Assembly: GCA_024642705.1 (NCBI GenBank)
Contig: JAHEAQ010000012.1
Span: 19,166-83,165, forward strand
DNA: 64,000 bases
Origin: Bacteroidota bacterium
Lineage (GTDB): Bacteria > Bacteroidota > Bacteroidia > Chitinophagales > Saprospiraceae
Direction of reading: 5' to 3'
Position numbers and translations under genes: made by a program. The notes under the pieces were generated by a model, which was not told where the DNA came from, did no database searches, and saw only the letters and a list, made by a program, of their open reading frames with translations. Position 1 is the stretch's first letter. Every line of letters starts with the position of its first letter. Shown here piece after piece: positions 44,127 to 53,720 of the stretch.

Positions 44127-45995
44127 ATGGAAAAAGGACATATTTCTGTACAAACGGAGAACATATTTCCGATAATTAAAAAATTTCTTTATTCTGATCA
44201 TGAAATTTTTCTAAGAGAAATAGTTGCTAATGCAACGGATGCAACAACTAAATTAAAAACATTAAGCATTAAAGGTGATGTAGAAGGAGATATTGGTGAT
44301 TTAACAATAGATATTATTCTTGACAAAGAAGCAAAGACTTTAACCATTAGAGATCGAGGGCTTGGAATGACTGAAGCCGAAGTGAAAAAATATCTCAATC
44401 AAGTTGCTTTTTCAAGTGCAGAATCTTTTCTGAAAAAATATAAAGATGACGCTACAATCATTGGTCATTTTGGACTCGGATTCTATTCTTCATTTATGGT
44501 TGCTAACCAAGTAGAAGTAGTTACAAAATCGTTCAAAAAAACTGCTAAAGCAGTCAGATGGATTTGCGATGGAAATCCAGAATATGAAATTGAAAACACG
44601 AAAAAAGAATTTAGAGGCACGGATGTAATTCTTCATATCAATGAAGAAAGTGTAGAATTTTTGGAAAAATCAAAAATCGAAGGATTACTTAAAAAATATT
44701 GTAAATTTTTACCTTTTCCTATTCGTTTTGGGACAAAAACAGATACCACTTGGGAAGGAGATGGTGAGGATAGGAAAAAAATAGATACAGAAGTAGATAA
44801 TATCATCAATGATGTTGCGCCGCTTTGGAAAAATAGCCCCACCAATATTGATGATGAGGAATATAAAAAATTCTACAAAGAACTTTACCCTTTTGCAGCT
44901 GATCCATTGTTTTGGATTCATCTTAATATTGATTATCCATTCAACTTAACCGGAATTTTATATTTCCCGAAATTGAACAAAGGACTCGAAGTTCAAAAGA
45001 ACAAAATTCAATTGTACAGCAATCAAGTTTATGTTACTGATGACGTAAAAGATATTGTTCCTGAATTTCTTACACTTTTGCATGGAATAATTGATTCTCC
45101 GGATATTCCATTGAACGTTTCAAGATCTTATCTGCAGAGTGACGCAAGCGTGAAAAAGATCACTAGTTACATTACAAGAAAAGTGGCAGACAAGCTTAAT
45201 AGTTTATTCAAAGAAGATCGAAAAACCTTTGAAGAGAAATGGGATGAAATAAGCGTTTTTGTAAAATATGGAATGATTTCAGAAGAGAAATTTTATGAGA
45301 AAGCAGAGAAATTTGCCCTTTTCAAAAATATTGACAAAGAATATTTCACTTTCGAAGAATACCAGGAAAAAATAAAACCTGTTCAAACGGATAAGAATAA
45401 CAAACTTGTTTATCTCTATACCAATAATAAGGATGAACATTTCAGTTATATCAATTCTGCAAAAGATGCAGGATATGATGTATTGGAATTTGACACCATC
45501 ATAGACAATCATTTTATTCAACAATTAGAATATAAATTACAGGATGCATCTTTTGTTCGTGTAGATTCTGATACTGTTGATAATCTGGTTCAAACAGATG
45601 AAAAGAAAGAATCTGTGCTGTCCGATGCCGATCAAGAAAAAGTAAAAAATATATTTACTAAAGTAATTGACGACAAATCCGCACATATTGAACTAAAAGC
45701 ACTTTCACCCAATGATTATCCAGTGGTTTTGACCAAACCAGAGTTTATGAGAAGAATGAAAGAAATGCAACAATTGCAAGGAATGGGATTAGATAATTTC
45801 CCAGATAGTTACAATGTGGTCATTAATACGAACCATCCTCTGGTTGCTGAAAAATTAGTTAGAATGAAAAGCGAAGAGAAGAGAGAACAATTTGCTGATT
45901 ATCTCCAAAATTTAGCGAGATTGAATCAAAACATGCTTAAAGGTGAAGCATTAAGTAAGTTTATTCAACAAAGCATTGAATATGCTAAAGTATAA
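44127..45995 (+). CDS. htpG: Chaperone HtpG (bacterial Hsp90)
   Basis: I start at the ATG at 44127 (MEKGHISVQTENIFPIIKKF) because the family begins this way; the frame is open to 44067, but that part covers the likely promoter. The 622-residue protein has the GHKL ATPase fold. LREIVANATDA carries the ATP-contact Glu and Asn, IRDRGLGMT the next Asp and Gly, and GHFGLGFYSSFMV the lid glycines. The middle domain has NVSRSYLQSDASVKKI. The C-terminal domain supports dimerisation and ends without the eukaryotic EEVD tail. It refolds or holds clients in the cytoplasm in an ATP-dependent cycle. It is flanked by a candidate stress promoter and a strong terminator. Confidence 0.96.
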   Translation: MEKGHISVQTENIFPIIKKFLYSDHEIFLREIVANATDATTKLKTLSIKGDVEGDIGDLTIDIILDKEAKTLTIRDRGLGMTEAEVKKYLNQVAFSSAESFLKKYKDDATIIGHFGLGFYSSFMVANQVEVVTKSFKKTAKAVRWICDGNPEYEIENTKKEFRGTDVILHINEESVEFLEKSKIEGLLKKYCKFLPFPIRFGTKTDTTWEGDGEDRKKIDTEVDNIINDVAPLWKNSPTNIDDEEYKKFYKELYPFAADPLFWIHLNIDYPFNLTGILYFPKLNKGLEVQKNKIQLYSNQVYVTDDVKDIVPEFLTLLHGIIDSPDIPLNVSRSYLQSDASVKKITSYITRKVADKLNSLFKEDRKTFEEKWDEISVFVKYGMISEEKFYEKAEKFALFKNIDKEYFTFEEYQEKIKPVQTDKNNKLVYLYTNNKDEHFSYINSAKDAGYDVLEFDTIIDNHFIQQLEYKLQDASFVRVDSDTVDNLVQTDEKKESVLSDADQEKVKNIFTKVIDDKSAHIELKALSPNDYPVVLTKPEFMRRMKEMQQLQGMGLDNFPDSYNVVINTNHPLVAEKLVRMKSEEKREQFADYLQNLARLNQNMLKGEALSKFIQQSIEYAKV

Positions 45996-46000
45996 ATAAA

Positions 46001-46029
46001 AAAAGGGGGCTTAATTGCCCCCTTTTTTC
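46001..46029. terminator. Bidirectional intrinsic terminator between htpG and pyrH
   Basis: AAAAGGGGGC at 46001 and GCCCCCTTTTTT ending near 46028 form a six-G:C stem with the loop TTAATT, flanked by A-run and T-run. It works for the plus strand (htpG), and its mirror A/T runs allow it to serve pyrH on the minus strand too. Confidence 0.92.
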
Positions 46030-46043
46030 TATATTTTTATTGC

Positions 46044-46757
46044 CTACCCTTCTACCAAGGTTCCTACTTTTTTCCCTTGAACGATGGCCAATAAGTTTGA
46101 ATCATCGTTAATGTTAAATACAATTATAGGTAAATTATTTTCTCGACACAAAGTAAAAGCTGTCATGTCCATCACTTTAAGACCAAGGCTAATTACTTTG
46201 GAAAAAGAAAGATTGGTAAACATTTCTGCATTTGGATCTAATTCCGGGTCAGCATTATAAATTCCGTTCACTCGGGTTCCTTTCAAAATTACATCTGCAC
46301 CAATTTCATTTGCTCTTAATGCTGCAGCAGAATCGGTTGTGAAATAAGGACTTCCTGTACCAGCAGAAAAAATAACAACTCTCCCTTTTTCTAAATGTCG
46401 GATTGCTCTTCTTCTGATGTATGGTTCAGCAATTTCTTGCATTTCGATAGCTGATACTAATCTGGTAAACATACCTTTAGCTTCCATTGCACTTTGCAAT
46501 GCCATTCCATTAATGCAAGTAGCAAGCATTCCCATATAATCCCCATGAACTCTTTCAATTCCTGACTCACTTGCCTGAAGCCCACGAAAAATATTTCCAC
46601 CACCAATTACAATGGCCACCTCCACACCAAGATCTACAAGTTTTTTTATTTGGATGGCATAATGCTCAAGCATTCGTGGATCGATTCCGAATTTTTCAGT
46701 TCCCATTAAGGACTCGCCACTCAATTTCAAAAGCACTCTTTTATACTTTAATCCCAT
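46044..46757 (-). CDS. pyrH: UMP kinase
   Basis: The start at 46757 ([19 protein letters not shown]) gives 237 residues, the normal length; a longer frame reaches 46802 but has no family support and covers a terminator. The amino-acid kinase fold shows LKLSGESL (phosphate-binding Lys), [27 protein letters not shown] and the C-terminal GTLVEG. It phosphorylates UMP to UDP as a hexamer, is activated by GTP and inhibited by UTP. It follows tsf, as in many bacteria, but a terminator intervenes, so it may have its own promoter. The ribosome recycling factor gene frr, often next, is absent. Confidence 0.96.
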   Translation of the reverse strand: MGLKYKRVLLKLSGESLMGTEKFGIDPRMLEHYAIQIKKLVDLGVEVAIVIGGGNIFRGLQASESGIERVHGDYMGMLATCINGMALQSAMEAKGMFTRLVSAIEMQEIAEPYIRRRAIRHLEKGRVVIFSAGTGSPYFTTDSAAALRANEIGADVILKGTRVNGIYNADPELDPNAEMFTNLSFSKVISLGLKVMDMTAFTLCRENNLPIIVFNINDDSNLLAIVQGKKVGTLVEG

Positions 46758-46801
46758 AATTAGTAATTCTTGTTTGGTCTGCAATATAATACTTGAAAGC
46801 A

Positions 46802-46838
46802 AAAAAAAAGAGCGAATTTTTTATTCGCTCTTTTTTAA
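46802..46838. terminator. Intrinsic terminator after tsf
   Basis: GAGCGAAT at 46810-46817 pairs with ATTCGCTC at 46823-46830 across a five-T loop, flanked by nine As and six Ts. It is downstream of the tsf stop on the minus strand and closes the ribosomal operon. Confidence 0.9.
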
Positions 46839-46845
46839 TTTTTTA

Positions 46846-47673
46846 TTATCCTAATTTCACATGTTTGAAATCAATAACGGTCAACCCTTTATTGACTGAT
46901 TCCAAATATTGTGCAATAGATTGCTTGTTGTCTTTTACATATGCTTGGTCCAATAAAGTATTCTCTTTGAAGAATTTGTTTAATTTTCCCATTGCAATTC
47001 TTTCAAGCATTTCTTCTGGCTTGCCTTCTTTTCTAGCAATTTCTTTTCCTATCTCTATTTCTTTCTCTACGATTGAAGAATCAATGCCGTCTTGATTTAA
47101 TGCTAAAGGTTTCATTGCAGCAACTTGCATCGCTACGTTTTTTCCAGCTTCTTCAAATGCAGCATCAGCTTTATTAAGTCCAACTAGAACACCTGCTTTA
47201 TTGCCCATATGAATATAAGACAATACTTGTGCAGCCTCTAAAGTTGAATATTCTGCTAATTCTATTTTTTCTCCAATTACTCCTACTTGTTGAATTACTT
47301 TTTCACCTATTGTGATACCTTCGAAAGGCAATGTCAATAATTCTTCTTTGGTAGCAGGAAATTTATTCAATGCAATTTCTGCAAATTTTTCTGTTAGCTG
47401 AACAAAATCGTCATTTTTAGCAACAAAATCAGTTTCACAGCTCAATCGCAAAACGACACCTTTTTTAGCATCATCGCTTACTTTCGCTATAACAACACCT
47501 TCTTTTGCTTCTCTATCTGCTCTTTTATCAGATAATTTCTGACCTTTCTTTCTTAAGATTTCAATTGCTTTATCAAAATCACCACTAGCTTCTGAAAGGG
47601 CTTGTTTGCAATCCATCATACCAGCACCTGTCTGATCTCTAAGCGCTTTTACATCTGCAGCTTTAATATCCAT
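46846..47673 (-). CDS. tsf: Translation elongation factor Ts
   Basis: The 275-residue protein has the N-terminal UBA-like helices (VKALRDQTGAGMMDCKQALSEA, quoted to 20: VKALRDQTGAGMMDCKQALS), which is the first EF-Ts signature. VVLRLSCETDFVAKNDDF supplies the TDFV motif whose Asp and Phe insert into EF-Tu. QVAAMKPLAL and the coiled-coil region follow. It releases GDP from EF-Tu. The gene is 36 bases after rpsB and is the last gene before the terminator. Confidence 0.97.
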   Translation of the reverse strand: MDIKAADVKALRDQTGAGMMDCKQALSEASGDFDKAIEILRKKGQKLSDKRADREAKEGVVIAKVSDDAKKGVVLRLSCETDFVAKNDDFVQLTEKFAEIALNKFPATKEELLTLPFEGITIGEKVIQQVGVIGEKIELAEYSTLEAAQVLSYIHMGNKAGVLVGLNKADAAFEEAGKNVAMQVAAMKPLALNQDGIDSSIVEKEIEIGKEIARKEGKPEEMLERIAMGKLNKFFKENTLLDQAYVKDNKQSIAQYLESVNKGLTVIDFKHVKLG

Positions 47674-47709
47674 GTTTTGAATCGTATTATTATTAAAGAA
47701 TAGTTTTTA

Positions 47710-48435
47710 TTAATCGTTAGATGCTTCTTGTAATTCTTCTTTGTTCTTTTCTCTTTCTGCTAATCCTTCTTTAATTGCATTTACAGCAAAATTAGTAATC
47801 ATAGCGATAGATTTAGAAGCATCATCATTAGCAGGAATAGGGAAATCTACTTTGCCTGGGTCTGAATTTGTATCAACCATTGCGAATGTAACCAAGCCTA
47901 ATTTTTTAGCTTCAGCTATTGCAAGATGCTCATGATGAGTATCCACAATAAATACTGCTGAAGGCAATCTATTAAGATTTGCTATACCTCCTAATACTTT
48001 TTCTAATTTGTTACGCTCTCTGGTCAATGTCAATCTTTCTTTTTTTGTCACACTTGACAACGTTCCATCTGATAACATTTTATCAATGTTATTCATTTTC
48101 TTAACTGACCTTCTGATAGTGGTGAAGTTTGTCATCATTCCACCCAACCAACGTTCGGTGACAAATGGCATTCCTACACTTCTTGCAGCTTTAGAAACGA
48201 TATCTCTTGCTTGTTTCTTAGTAGCAACAAACATAATTTTTCTGCCAGATTTTGCAATTTGCTTCAACGCAGCTCCTGCGTCATCCATACATTCCAAAGT
48301 TCTGTTAAGATCTATGATATGTATTCCTTTACGCTCCATGAAAATGTACTGTCTCATTTTTGGATTCCACTTACTTCTCATGTGTCCAAAATGTACACCC
48401 GCGTCTAATAATTCTTTATATGATGGTTTTTGCAT
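47710..48435 (-). CDS. rpsB: 30S ribosomal protein S2
   Basis: The 241-residue protein starts MQKPSYKELLDAGVHFGHMR, as S2 of this phylum does, and contains KWNPKMRQYIFMERKGIHII (20 residues), ARSVGMPFVTERWLGGMMTN (20 residues) and the VDTHHEHLAIAEAKKLG signature. The C-terminus has the usual acidic tail. It completes the small subunit late in assembly and helps bind S1. Its mRNA leader is often the site of autoregulation; the gap to rpsI is only 31 bases. Confidence 0.97.
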   Translation of the reverse strand: MQKPSYKELLDAGVHFGHMRSKWNPKMRQYIFMERKGIHIIDLNRTLECMDDAGAALKQIAKSGRKIMFVATKKQARDIVSKAARSVGMPFVTERWLGGMMTNFTTIRRSVKKMNNIDKMLSDGTLSSVTKKERLTLTRERNKLEKVLGGIANLNRLPSAVFIVDTHHEHLAIAEAKKLGLVTFAMVDTNSDPGKVDFPIPANDDASKSIAMITNFAVNAIKEGLAEREKNKEELQEASND

Positions 48436-48466
48436 CTTAATCTTATTTTAAATAATAATATAAAAA

Positions 48467-48853
48467 TTAACGTTTTGAGAACTGGAAGCTCTTACGTGCC
48501 TTAGGCTTACCGTATTTCTTACGTTCTACCACTCTAGCATCTCTTGTAAGGAATTTCTTAGCCTTCAATGGACTTCTGAAATCTTCGTTAATTTTAACAA
48601 GAGCCCTAGAAATTCCCATTCTTATGGCTTCTGCTTGTCCTTTAAACCCACCGCCATTTACATTCACTTTAATATCATACTCAGCCAATACATCAACTGT
48701 TGATAATGGATCTACTAAAGTCAATTGTATGTTAGCTTGTGGGAAGTAATCTTTATAATCTTTTCCGTTAACATTTATATTACCAGTTCCTTTAAACAGG
48801 TAAACACGTGCAACAGAAGCTTTTCTTCTACCTAAAGCGTTAATCATTTCCAT
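48467..48853 (-). CDS. rpsI: 30S ribosomal protein S9
   Basis: The 128-residue protein shows NALGRRKASVARVYLFKGTG, GGGFKGQAEAIRMGISRALV and the basic tail ending RKSFQFSKR, whose last residues reach the P-site tRNA in the ribosome. The family usually ends KR or RR. It lies seven bases after rplM, the standard pairing. Confidence 0.97.
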   Translation of the reverse strand: MEMINALGRRKASVARVYLFKGTGNINVNGKDYKDYFPQANIQLTLVDPLSTVDVLAEYDIKVNVNGGGFKGQAEAIRMGISRALVKINEDFRSPLKAKKFLTRDARVVERKKYGKPKARKSFQFSKR

Positions 48854-48859
48854 ATGCTA

Positions 48860-49300
48860 CTATTTTAATTCTTCTGGTTTCTGTGCTGAATGAGGATGTT
48901 CTGCACCAGCATAAATAAATAATTTTTTAAACATTGCTCTTCCTAATTTAGTCTTAGGGAGCATTCCTTTAATAGCATTTTCCACCACTTTTGTAGGGTG
49001 CTTAACCATTAAATCTTTAGCATTGATTGCTCTCTGTCCTCCTGGATATCCAGTATATGATAAATATTCTTTATCATCTAGTTTTGCTCCTGTCAACCTC
49101 ACTTTATTCGCATTTACAATAATGACATAGTCACCTGTATCTACATGAGCAGTATAGCTGGGTTTGTGCTTTCCTCTGAGAACTGTTGCAACTTTTGAAC
49201 CCATTCTTCCAAGAACTTCTCCATCAGCATCAACAATGAACCATCGTCTTTCTACTTCTGTATTCTTAGCAGACTTCGTTTTGTAACTTAAAGTATCCAC
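48860..49300 (-). CDS. rplM: 50S ribosomal protein L13
   Basis: The 146-residue protein contains [20 protein letters not shown], the [21 protein letters not shown] segment (given to 20: [20 protein letters not shown]), and a C-terminal [21 protein letters not shown]13 binds 23S rRNA domain I early in large-subunit assembly. It is the first gene of the operon rplM-rpsI-rpsB-tsf, with the promoter about 52 bases upstream. Confidence 0.97.
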   Translation of the reverse strand: MDTLSYKTKSAKNTEVERRWFIVDADGEVLGRMGSKVATVLRGKHKPSYTAHVDTGDYVIIVNANKVRLTGAKLDDKEYLSYTGYPGGQRAINAKDLMVKHPTKVVENAIKGMLPKTKLGRAMFKKLFIYAGAEHPHSAQKPEELK

Positions 49301-49351
49301 TTATTTAAATTTATATTTTTTCAAAATTTTACCCTAATCTGTAAGGGGCTG

Positions 49352-49383
49352 CAAATGTAATTTTCTTTTCTTTAAATAACAAA
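49352..49383 (-). promoter_or_regulatory. Promoter of the rplM operon
   Basis: On the minus strand TTTG (49383-49380), exactly 20 bases, then TACATTTG (49359-49352). This is a full match to the Bacteroidota primary-sigma consensus TTTG-N19-21-TAnnTTTG. Its position about 52 bases before the rplM start leaves a short leader. Confidence 0.85.
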
Positions 49384-49523
49384 CTTTTTCAAAATAATTT
49401 TATATAAACACTTCATAAGTTATTGAAAAACAGTTCATTTTTCGCACAAATATTAAAAAAGGTTCTTCAATATTTATCGCAAAAATTAGATGATAAGTAA
49501 TAATTTAGAACCTAAAATATAAA

Positions 49524-49559
49524 AAGGACGTCCGTTCATTTTATTGAACAGACGTCCTT
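49524..49559 (-). terminator. Intrinsic terminator after the sortilin-like gene
   Basis: AAGGACGTC pairs with GACGTCCTT, extended by GTTCA and TGAAC after a one-base mismatch, with the loop TTTTAT. Runs of A at 49521 and TTAATATTTT on the other side give weak T-tracts. It lies 47 bases downstream of the minus-strand stop at 49606. Confidence 0.8.
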
Positions 49560-49605
49560 AATATTTTGATGAAGCCTTGGAATTTTATTTTTGTTTTTGA
49601 GAAAT

Positions 49606-52600
49606 CTATGCTCTATTTTCCAAAAAAATTGCCCCTACTCCCGCTTCCCAAAGTTTTTTATTCAAAGAAGATACTTCAACTTCTAATATCTCCATAGCTT
49701 TGGATCTCAAATTCTGCCATTCCACCTCCAATTCTTTGATTCTATCTTTGGAGGGTTGATTCACATGCGGGATATCACTTTCGGTCATGTTTATGGCAAA
49801 CATATAATTTGCCGTAAATTTATTAGGAAAATTTTCTACATCATCGTAAGCTTTAGACTTTCTTTGAACCATCTCCTCATCCCAAGCTTTCAAATTTCCA
49901 ATAATTTTCTTGCCCTCTTTTTGAATGGCATCATAATTCCCATCTTTAGGCAATTCTTTCAATATTCTTTCAATTCCTGATTTAACTTTGTCCAACTTAT
50001 TAACAAGATTATGCATTTCCGTTAATTTATCCTCAGCTAGGGACATGAATTCATCGTATTCTTTGTATTGATCAGGTGTTACATTATAATAAGGATTAGG
50101 CAAAATTTCGCACGTAGTATTTACTTTTGTTTCACCTGCAATTACAGAAATATTGTACTTTCCAGGGGGAACTTTATGCCCGCTATAACTGCTTTCAATA
50201 TAAACATTTGGCACACCAGGCATAGTAGAATGTCTCATATCCCAAACAAATCGATTCAAACCATCTTTTTTAGAAAGTACTGGTTCCCCTGAAGGGCCAC
50301 CTGCATAACTTTTAAAATCTTCATCCGCTTTTGAGCTCAATGTGCGAATCAAATTTCCATTTGCGTCCTTGATTTCCATTTTCACTTCTATAGAATCTGC
50401 GATTTCTGGTAACTCAAAATATACAACCACTCCACTTGCTGGATTAACACCTTCTAATGCATCTGTACCATCAAAAGAATCTGAATTTCCATTTAATTCA
50501 CTTCCACCATTTGCAATAATAGTTGTTTCTGGTTCATACAATTTTGGCCCAACATCCATTTTATTATATTCCCGGATAACATTAACATCATCCAAAACCC
50601 AAAATGACCTGCCAGAAGTAGCTATTATCATGTCACCATGCTTCATTTTCAAATCCAAAATTGGTGTAATAGGCAAATTCAATTGTAAAGATTCCCAATG
50701 CTTGCCTCCATCCCAAGAAACAAAAATTCCTTTTTCTGTTCCAGCATACAACAGATCCTTCCTTTGTTCATCTTCTCTAACTACTCTAGTGTAAGAGCCC
50801 TGTGGAATATCTCCTGAAATATTCTCCCAGGTTTTCCCATAATCTCTGGTTCTATAAATACCAGGTGTATGATCATTGAATTTATATCTTGTTGTAGCGA
50901 TGTAAGCTGTTGCAGGGTCAATTGGTGAAATATCAATCGCATTGATCAAACATTCTTTGAGTCCTTTCGGGGTAACATTCTGCCATGTTTTTCCACCATC
51001 CTTGGTCATGTGAACCAAACCATCATCACTTCCCGTCCATATTACAGGCTCATGAGGAGATTCAATAACATAACTGAGGGTTCCATAATTTTCAGCGCCT
51101 ACAGCTTCATTGGTATAAGGTCCTCCACCTTTACCTTGTTTTTCTTTTTCATTTCGAGTAAGATCTGGAGAAACTTCTGCCCAAGTCTGGCCCATATCCG
51201 ATGTTTTTAGAAGATATTGTGCACCATGATAGTATGTATTTGGTTCATGCTGTGACCAAATAATAGGGGCATTCCAATTGTATCGGTACTTCATGTCTTT
51301 TGCATCTCTGCCCAAATATTGAATTGGAGCAGCCATAATATTGGTGCTTGCTTGAGCTCGATTGTCCAAAACTTCAATTGTTCCTAAATAACTTCCTCCT
51401 AATACATATCTTGGATCATCTGGATCAAATGCTAAAAAAGCACTTTCGCCACCTGCTGAATAAGTCCAACTTCTTTGTCCGATGCTTCTGCTTCCATATT
51501 CCCGATGCGCTATTGATACGGATGAATTGTCTTGTTGTCCACCATATATTCGATAAGGAAATCCATTATCTACATTTATTCTATAAAATTGTGCAGTAGG
51601 CATATTGTCTTGTGTGGACCAAGTGTCGCCACTATTGAAACTGATGGCAGCGCCTCCATCATTAGCAATACATAAATTGCTGGTGTTATTAGGATTAATC
51701 CATAAATCATGAAAATCGCCGTGAGTTCCTGTCAATCTTTCCCAAGTTTTGCCACCATCTATGGATCGTAGAGCTGGTGCACTCATTACATAAACTGTAT
51801 TTTCATTCTTTGGATCAGCAAAAACTTCAATGTAGTACCAAGCTCTTTGGACCAATTGATGATCATTACTCACTAAGCTCCAACTTTCTCCCGCATTGTC
51901 AGAAACAAACAATCCGCCTTTTTCCAAGTCAGAATCACTTTCTATTAATGCATATACTTTATCTGAATTAGCTCGGCACACTGATATTGCCATCTTACCC
52001 ATTTCTTCTGGTAAACCTTTCTCTATCTTAAACCAACTTTCTCCTCCATCCACTGACTTATAAACGCCACTGCCAGGGCCACCACTTAATACTTTCCAAG
52101 GTAATCTCTGATGCTCCCACATCGTAGCATACAATACATTCGGATTATTATGGTCAATTACCAATTCTGAACAGCCCGTTTTTTCGTCTACAAAAAGAAC
52201 ATTTTTCCATGTTTTTCCGCCATCTAGGGATTTGAAAATTCCACGTTCCTTATTTTTATCATATAATGCCCCTTGAGCTGCAACATAAACGATATCTGGA
52301 TTTTTGGGATGAATGACTATTCTTGCAATATGTTGGGTTTCTTTCAAACCAATATTTTTCCAGGTTTTTCCAGAATCAGTTGATTTATATACGCCATCAC
52401 CATGAGAAGTCATTACGGCTCTTGGTGCATGCTCTCCCATTCCACAATAAACCACGTTTACATCAGATTCAGAAACGGCAACTGCTCCTACGGAACCCAT
52501 TTCAAAAAATCCATCAGAAATATTGTTCCAATGTTGACCTGCATCCGTAGTTTTCCAAAGTCCACCACCCGTAGTTCCCATATAATAAGTCAAAGGATCT

Positions 52601-52782
52601 CCAATAACGCCAGTAGCGGTAACAGATCTTCCTCCTCTAAATGGTCCTATGCTTCTATATTTGAGCGGTTTGAAATATTCATTGGAAGTTCTTTCTGCTT
52701 TGGTTTCAGTTTTGCTATCCTGAGCAAACAAAGAAACACCTATGAATATTAATGGCAAGATTAAATAAATCGATTTTTTCAT
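49606..52782 (-). CDS. Exported sortilin/BNR-repeat 'glycosyl hydrolase' family protein
   Basis: The 1058-residue protein has a signal peptide (to about 21, SLFAQD). Many copies follow of the Asp-box/BNR motif (for example [54 protein letters not shown]), which place it in the VPS10/sortilin-like beta-propeller group: two propellers in the first about 700 residues. The last about 350 residues have a beta-sandwich that looks like a FlgD/Ig-type unit ([20 protein letters not shown], trimmed) and a helical end. Such proteins are annotated as glycosyl hydrolases or photosystem-stability-factor-like, but without a catalytic site that I can point to. It should lie in the periplasm or at the surface and bind a glycan or protein. 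There is no type IX C-terminal signal that I recognise. Monocistronic. Confidence 0.85.
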   Translation of the reverse strand: MKKSIYLILPLIFIGVSLFAQDSKTETKAERTSNEYFKPLKYRSIGPFRGGRSVTATGVIGDPLTYYMGTTGGGLWKTTDAGQHWNNISDGFFEMGSVGAVAVSESDVNVVYCGMGEHAPRAVMTSHGDGVYKSTDSGKTWKNIGLKETQHIARIVIHPKNPDIVYVAAQGALYDKNKERGIFKSLDGGKTWKNVLFVDEKTGCSELVIDHNNPNVLYATMWEHQRLPWKVLSGGPGSGVYKSVDGGESWFKIEKGLPEEMGKMAISVCRANSDKVYALIESDSDLEKGGLFVSDNAGESWSLVSNDHQLVQRAWYYIEVFADPKNENTVYVMSAPALRSIDGGKTWERLTGTHGDFHDLWINPNNTSNLCIANDGGAAISFNSGDTWSTQDNMPTAQFYRINVDNGFPYRIYGGQQDNSSVSIAHREYGSRSIGQRSWTYSAGGESAFLAFDPDDPRYVLGGSYLGTIEVLDNRAQASTNIMAAPIQYLGRDAKDMKYRYNWNAPIIWSQHEPNTYYHGAQYLLKTSDMGQTWAEVSPDLTRNEKEKQGKGGGPYTNEAVGAENYGTLSYVIESPHEPVIWTGSDDGLVHMTKDGGKTWQNVTPKGLKECLINAIDISPIDPATAYIATTRYKFNDHTPGIYRTRDYGKTWENISGDIPQGSYTRVVREDEQRKDLLYAGTEKGIFVSWDGGKHWESLQLNLPITPILDLKMKHGDMIIATSGRSFWVLDDVNVIREYNKMDVGPKLYEPETTIIANGGSELNGNSDSFDGTDALEGVNPASGVVVYFELPEIADSIEVKMEIKDANGNLIRTLSSKADEDFKSYAGGPSGEPVLSKKDGLNRFVWDMRHSTMPGVPNVYIESSYSGHKVPPGKYNISVIAGETKVNTTCEILPNPYYNVTPDQYKEYDEFMSLAEDKLTEMHNLVNKLDKVKSGIERILKELPKDGNYDAIQKEGKKIIGNLKAWDEEMVQRKSKAYDDVENFPNKFTANYMFAINMTESDIPHVNQPSKDRIKELEVEWQNLRSKAMEILEVEVSSLNKKLWEAGVGAIFLENRA

Positions 52783-53322
52783 TTCAGTTGGCTTTTAAAT
52801 TTCAATTGCATAATGCAGTTTTAAGAATCGAAAGATAAACAAAAGTGGTGAAATTCATAAAACGTGCGAGAAAATTGATTTATCAGAATGATCCATATCT
52901 TGGATTATCAGATTAACTCAAAATTGTATTATTTTATAAAAAATGAAAGTAAGCATTTCAAACCATTGAAACTTGTAATATGTGCACATTGGAAGGGTTC
53001 ATTCATCAACTCTTAACCTACCTAATTCAAAACTAATTATGGCATATAAATTGAATATTTCAAATTCAAATTTGCTTGTAAACTGTTTGATTAAGTGTAA
53101 TTTTTTACAAGAATAAAATTATTTTTTTTAAAAGTCACTAATATTTTGAACAGAGAGACTAAAGTTATGTTATATCAATTCTTTTGAATGTGGGTTTGGT
53201 AAAAGCTATAACAAGAAGAAAATTATGCAAAATTTTAAAATGTCAATAAAGCAATAAAAAAAGACAGCATTACTGACATTTCTTATAAATTTGTTTTACA
53301 TTTGCATTGTAATATATTTTAA
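52783..53322. other. Gene-free divergent region of 540 bases
   Basis: This very AT-rich spacer lies between the sortilin-like gene (minus) and the small exported protein gene (plus). The only site I can support is the -7 element at 53297-53304. I see no RNA gene or strong hairpin. Confidence 0.5.
53297..53304 (+). promoter_or_regulatory. Candidate -7 element for the SulP/carbonic anhydrase unit
   Basis: TACATTTG is the same exact form as the rplM promoter -7 element and lies 19 bases before the start at 53323. There is no TTTG 19-21 bases upstream, so the -33 half is weak or an activator is needed. Confidence 0.5.
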
Positions 53323-53616
53323 ATGAAACTTTTATATCTAATATTATTTCTTACTTCTATTATGGGCAGAGAGCTTGTAATGGATGTAGCTTTATTAGAT
53401 AATCTGAAAATTTGTCTTCATGATTGTGATTATGAAGAAAATTCTGAGAAAGAAAACCAAAAATCTTTTGAAGATGAAAATCAAATTGAATCATTTAACA
53501 AGAATTATAATTTGTCACAAGACAATAAGGAAACTTCAAAATGTCACATGGCTGTTTTGGGGTTTTCAATTCTAAATCCGTTTATAGAGATTCACTTTCC
53601 ACCTCCGGAATTATAA
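53323..53616 (+). CDS. Small exported protein of unknown function
   Basis: The 97-residue protein starts with a hydrophobic segment (MKLLYLILFLTSIMG) that can act as a signal or anchor. A short CLHDCDYEE motif follows, then a very acidic and Asn-rich middle with no predicted fold, a single further Cys in KCHMAVLG, and a proline end FPPPEL. The layout (signal, Cys/His/acidic residues, C-terminal aromatic-PPP) resembles small periplasmic proteins found ahead of ion-transport genes in Bacteroidota, but I cannot assign a family. Its promoter element and its place 104 bases ahead of the SulP gene suggest co-transcription. A role in metal or anion handling is a guess. Confidence 0.65.
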   Translation: MKLLYLILFLTSIMGRELVMDVALLDNLKICLHDCDYEENSEKENQKSFEDENQIESFNKNYNLSQDNKETSKCHMAVLGFSILNPFIEIHFPPPEL

Positions 53617-53720
53617 TAATCTCAAGTTTTAATTCAATCAATTAGTTTGTTCGACTGGCTTTCCTAATGGAAGCTGAATTAATGTTTAATTTTTCTTAAA
53701 AATTATTTAAAAAATAGATC

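Larger units (their letters stand above)
49301..49605. other. Intergenic region with rplM promoter and a terminator
   Basis: This 305-base space between two minus-strand genes holds the rplM promoter at 49352-49383, then about 140 bases of AT-rich sequence without features, and the terminator of the upstream sortilin-like gene at 49524-49559. Confidence 0.7.

Noticed and set aside
46758..46802. Upstream extension of pyrH by 15 codons
   Set aside because: UMP kinases begin near the LKLSGESL motif; the extension runs into the tsf terminator.
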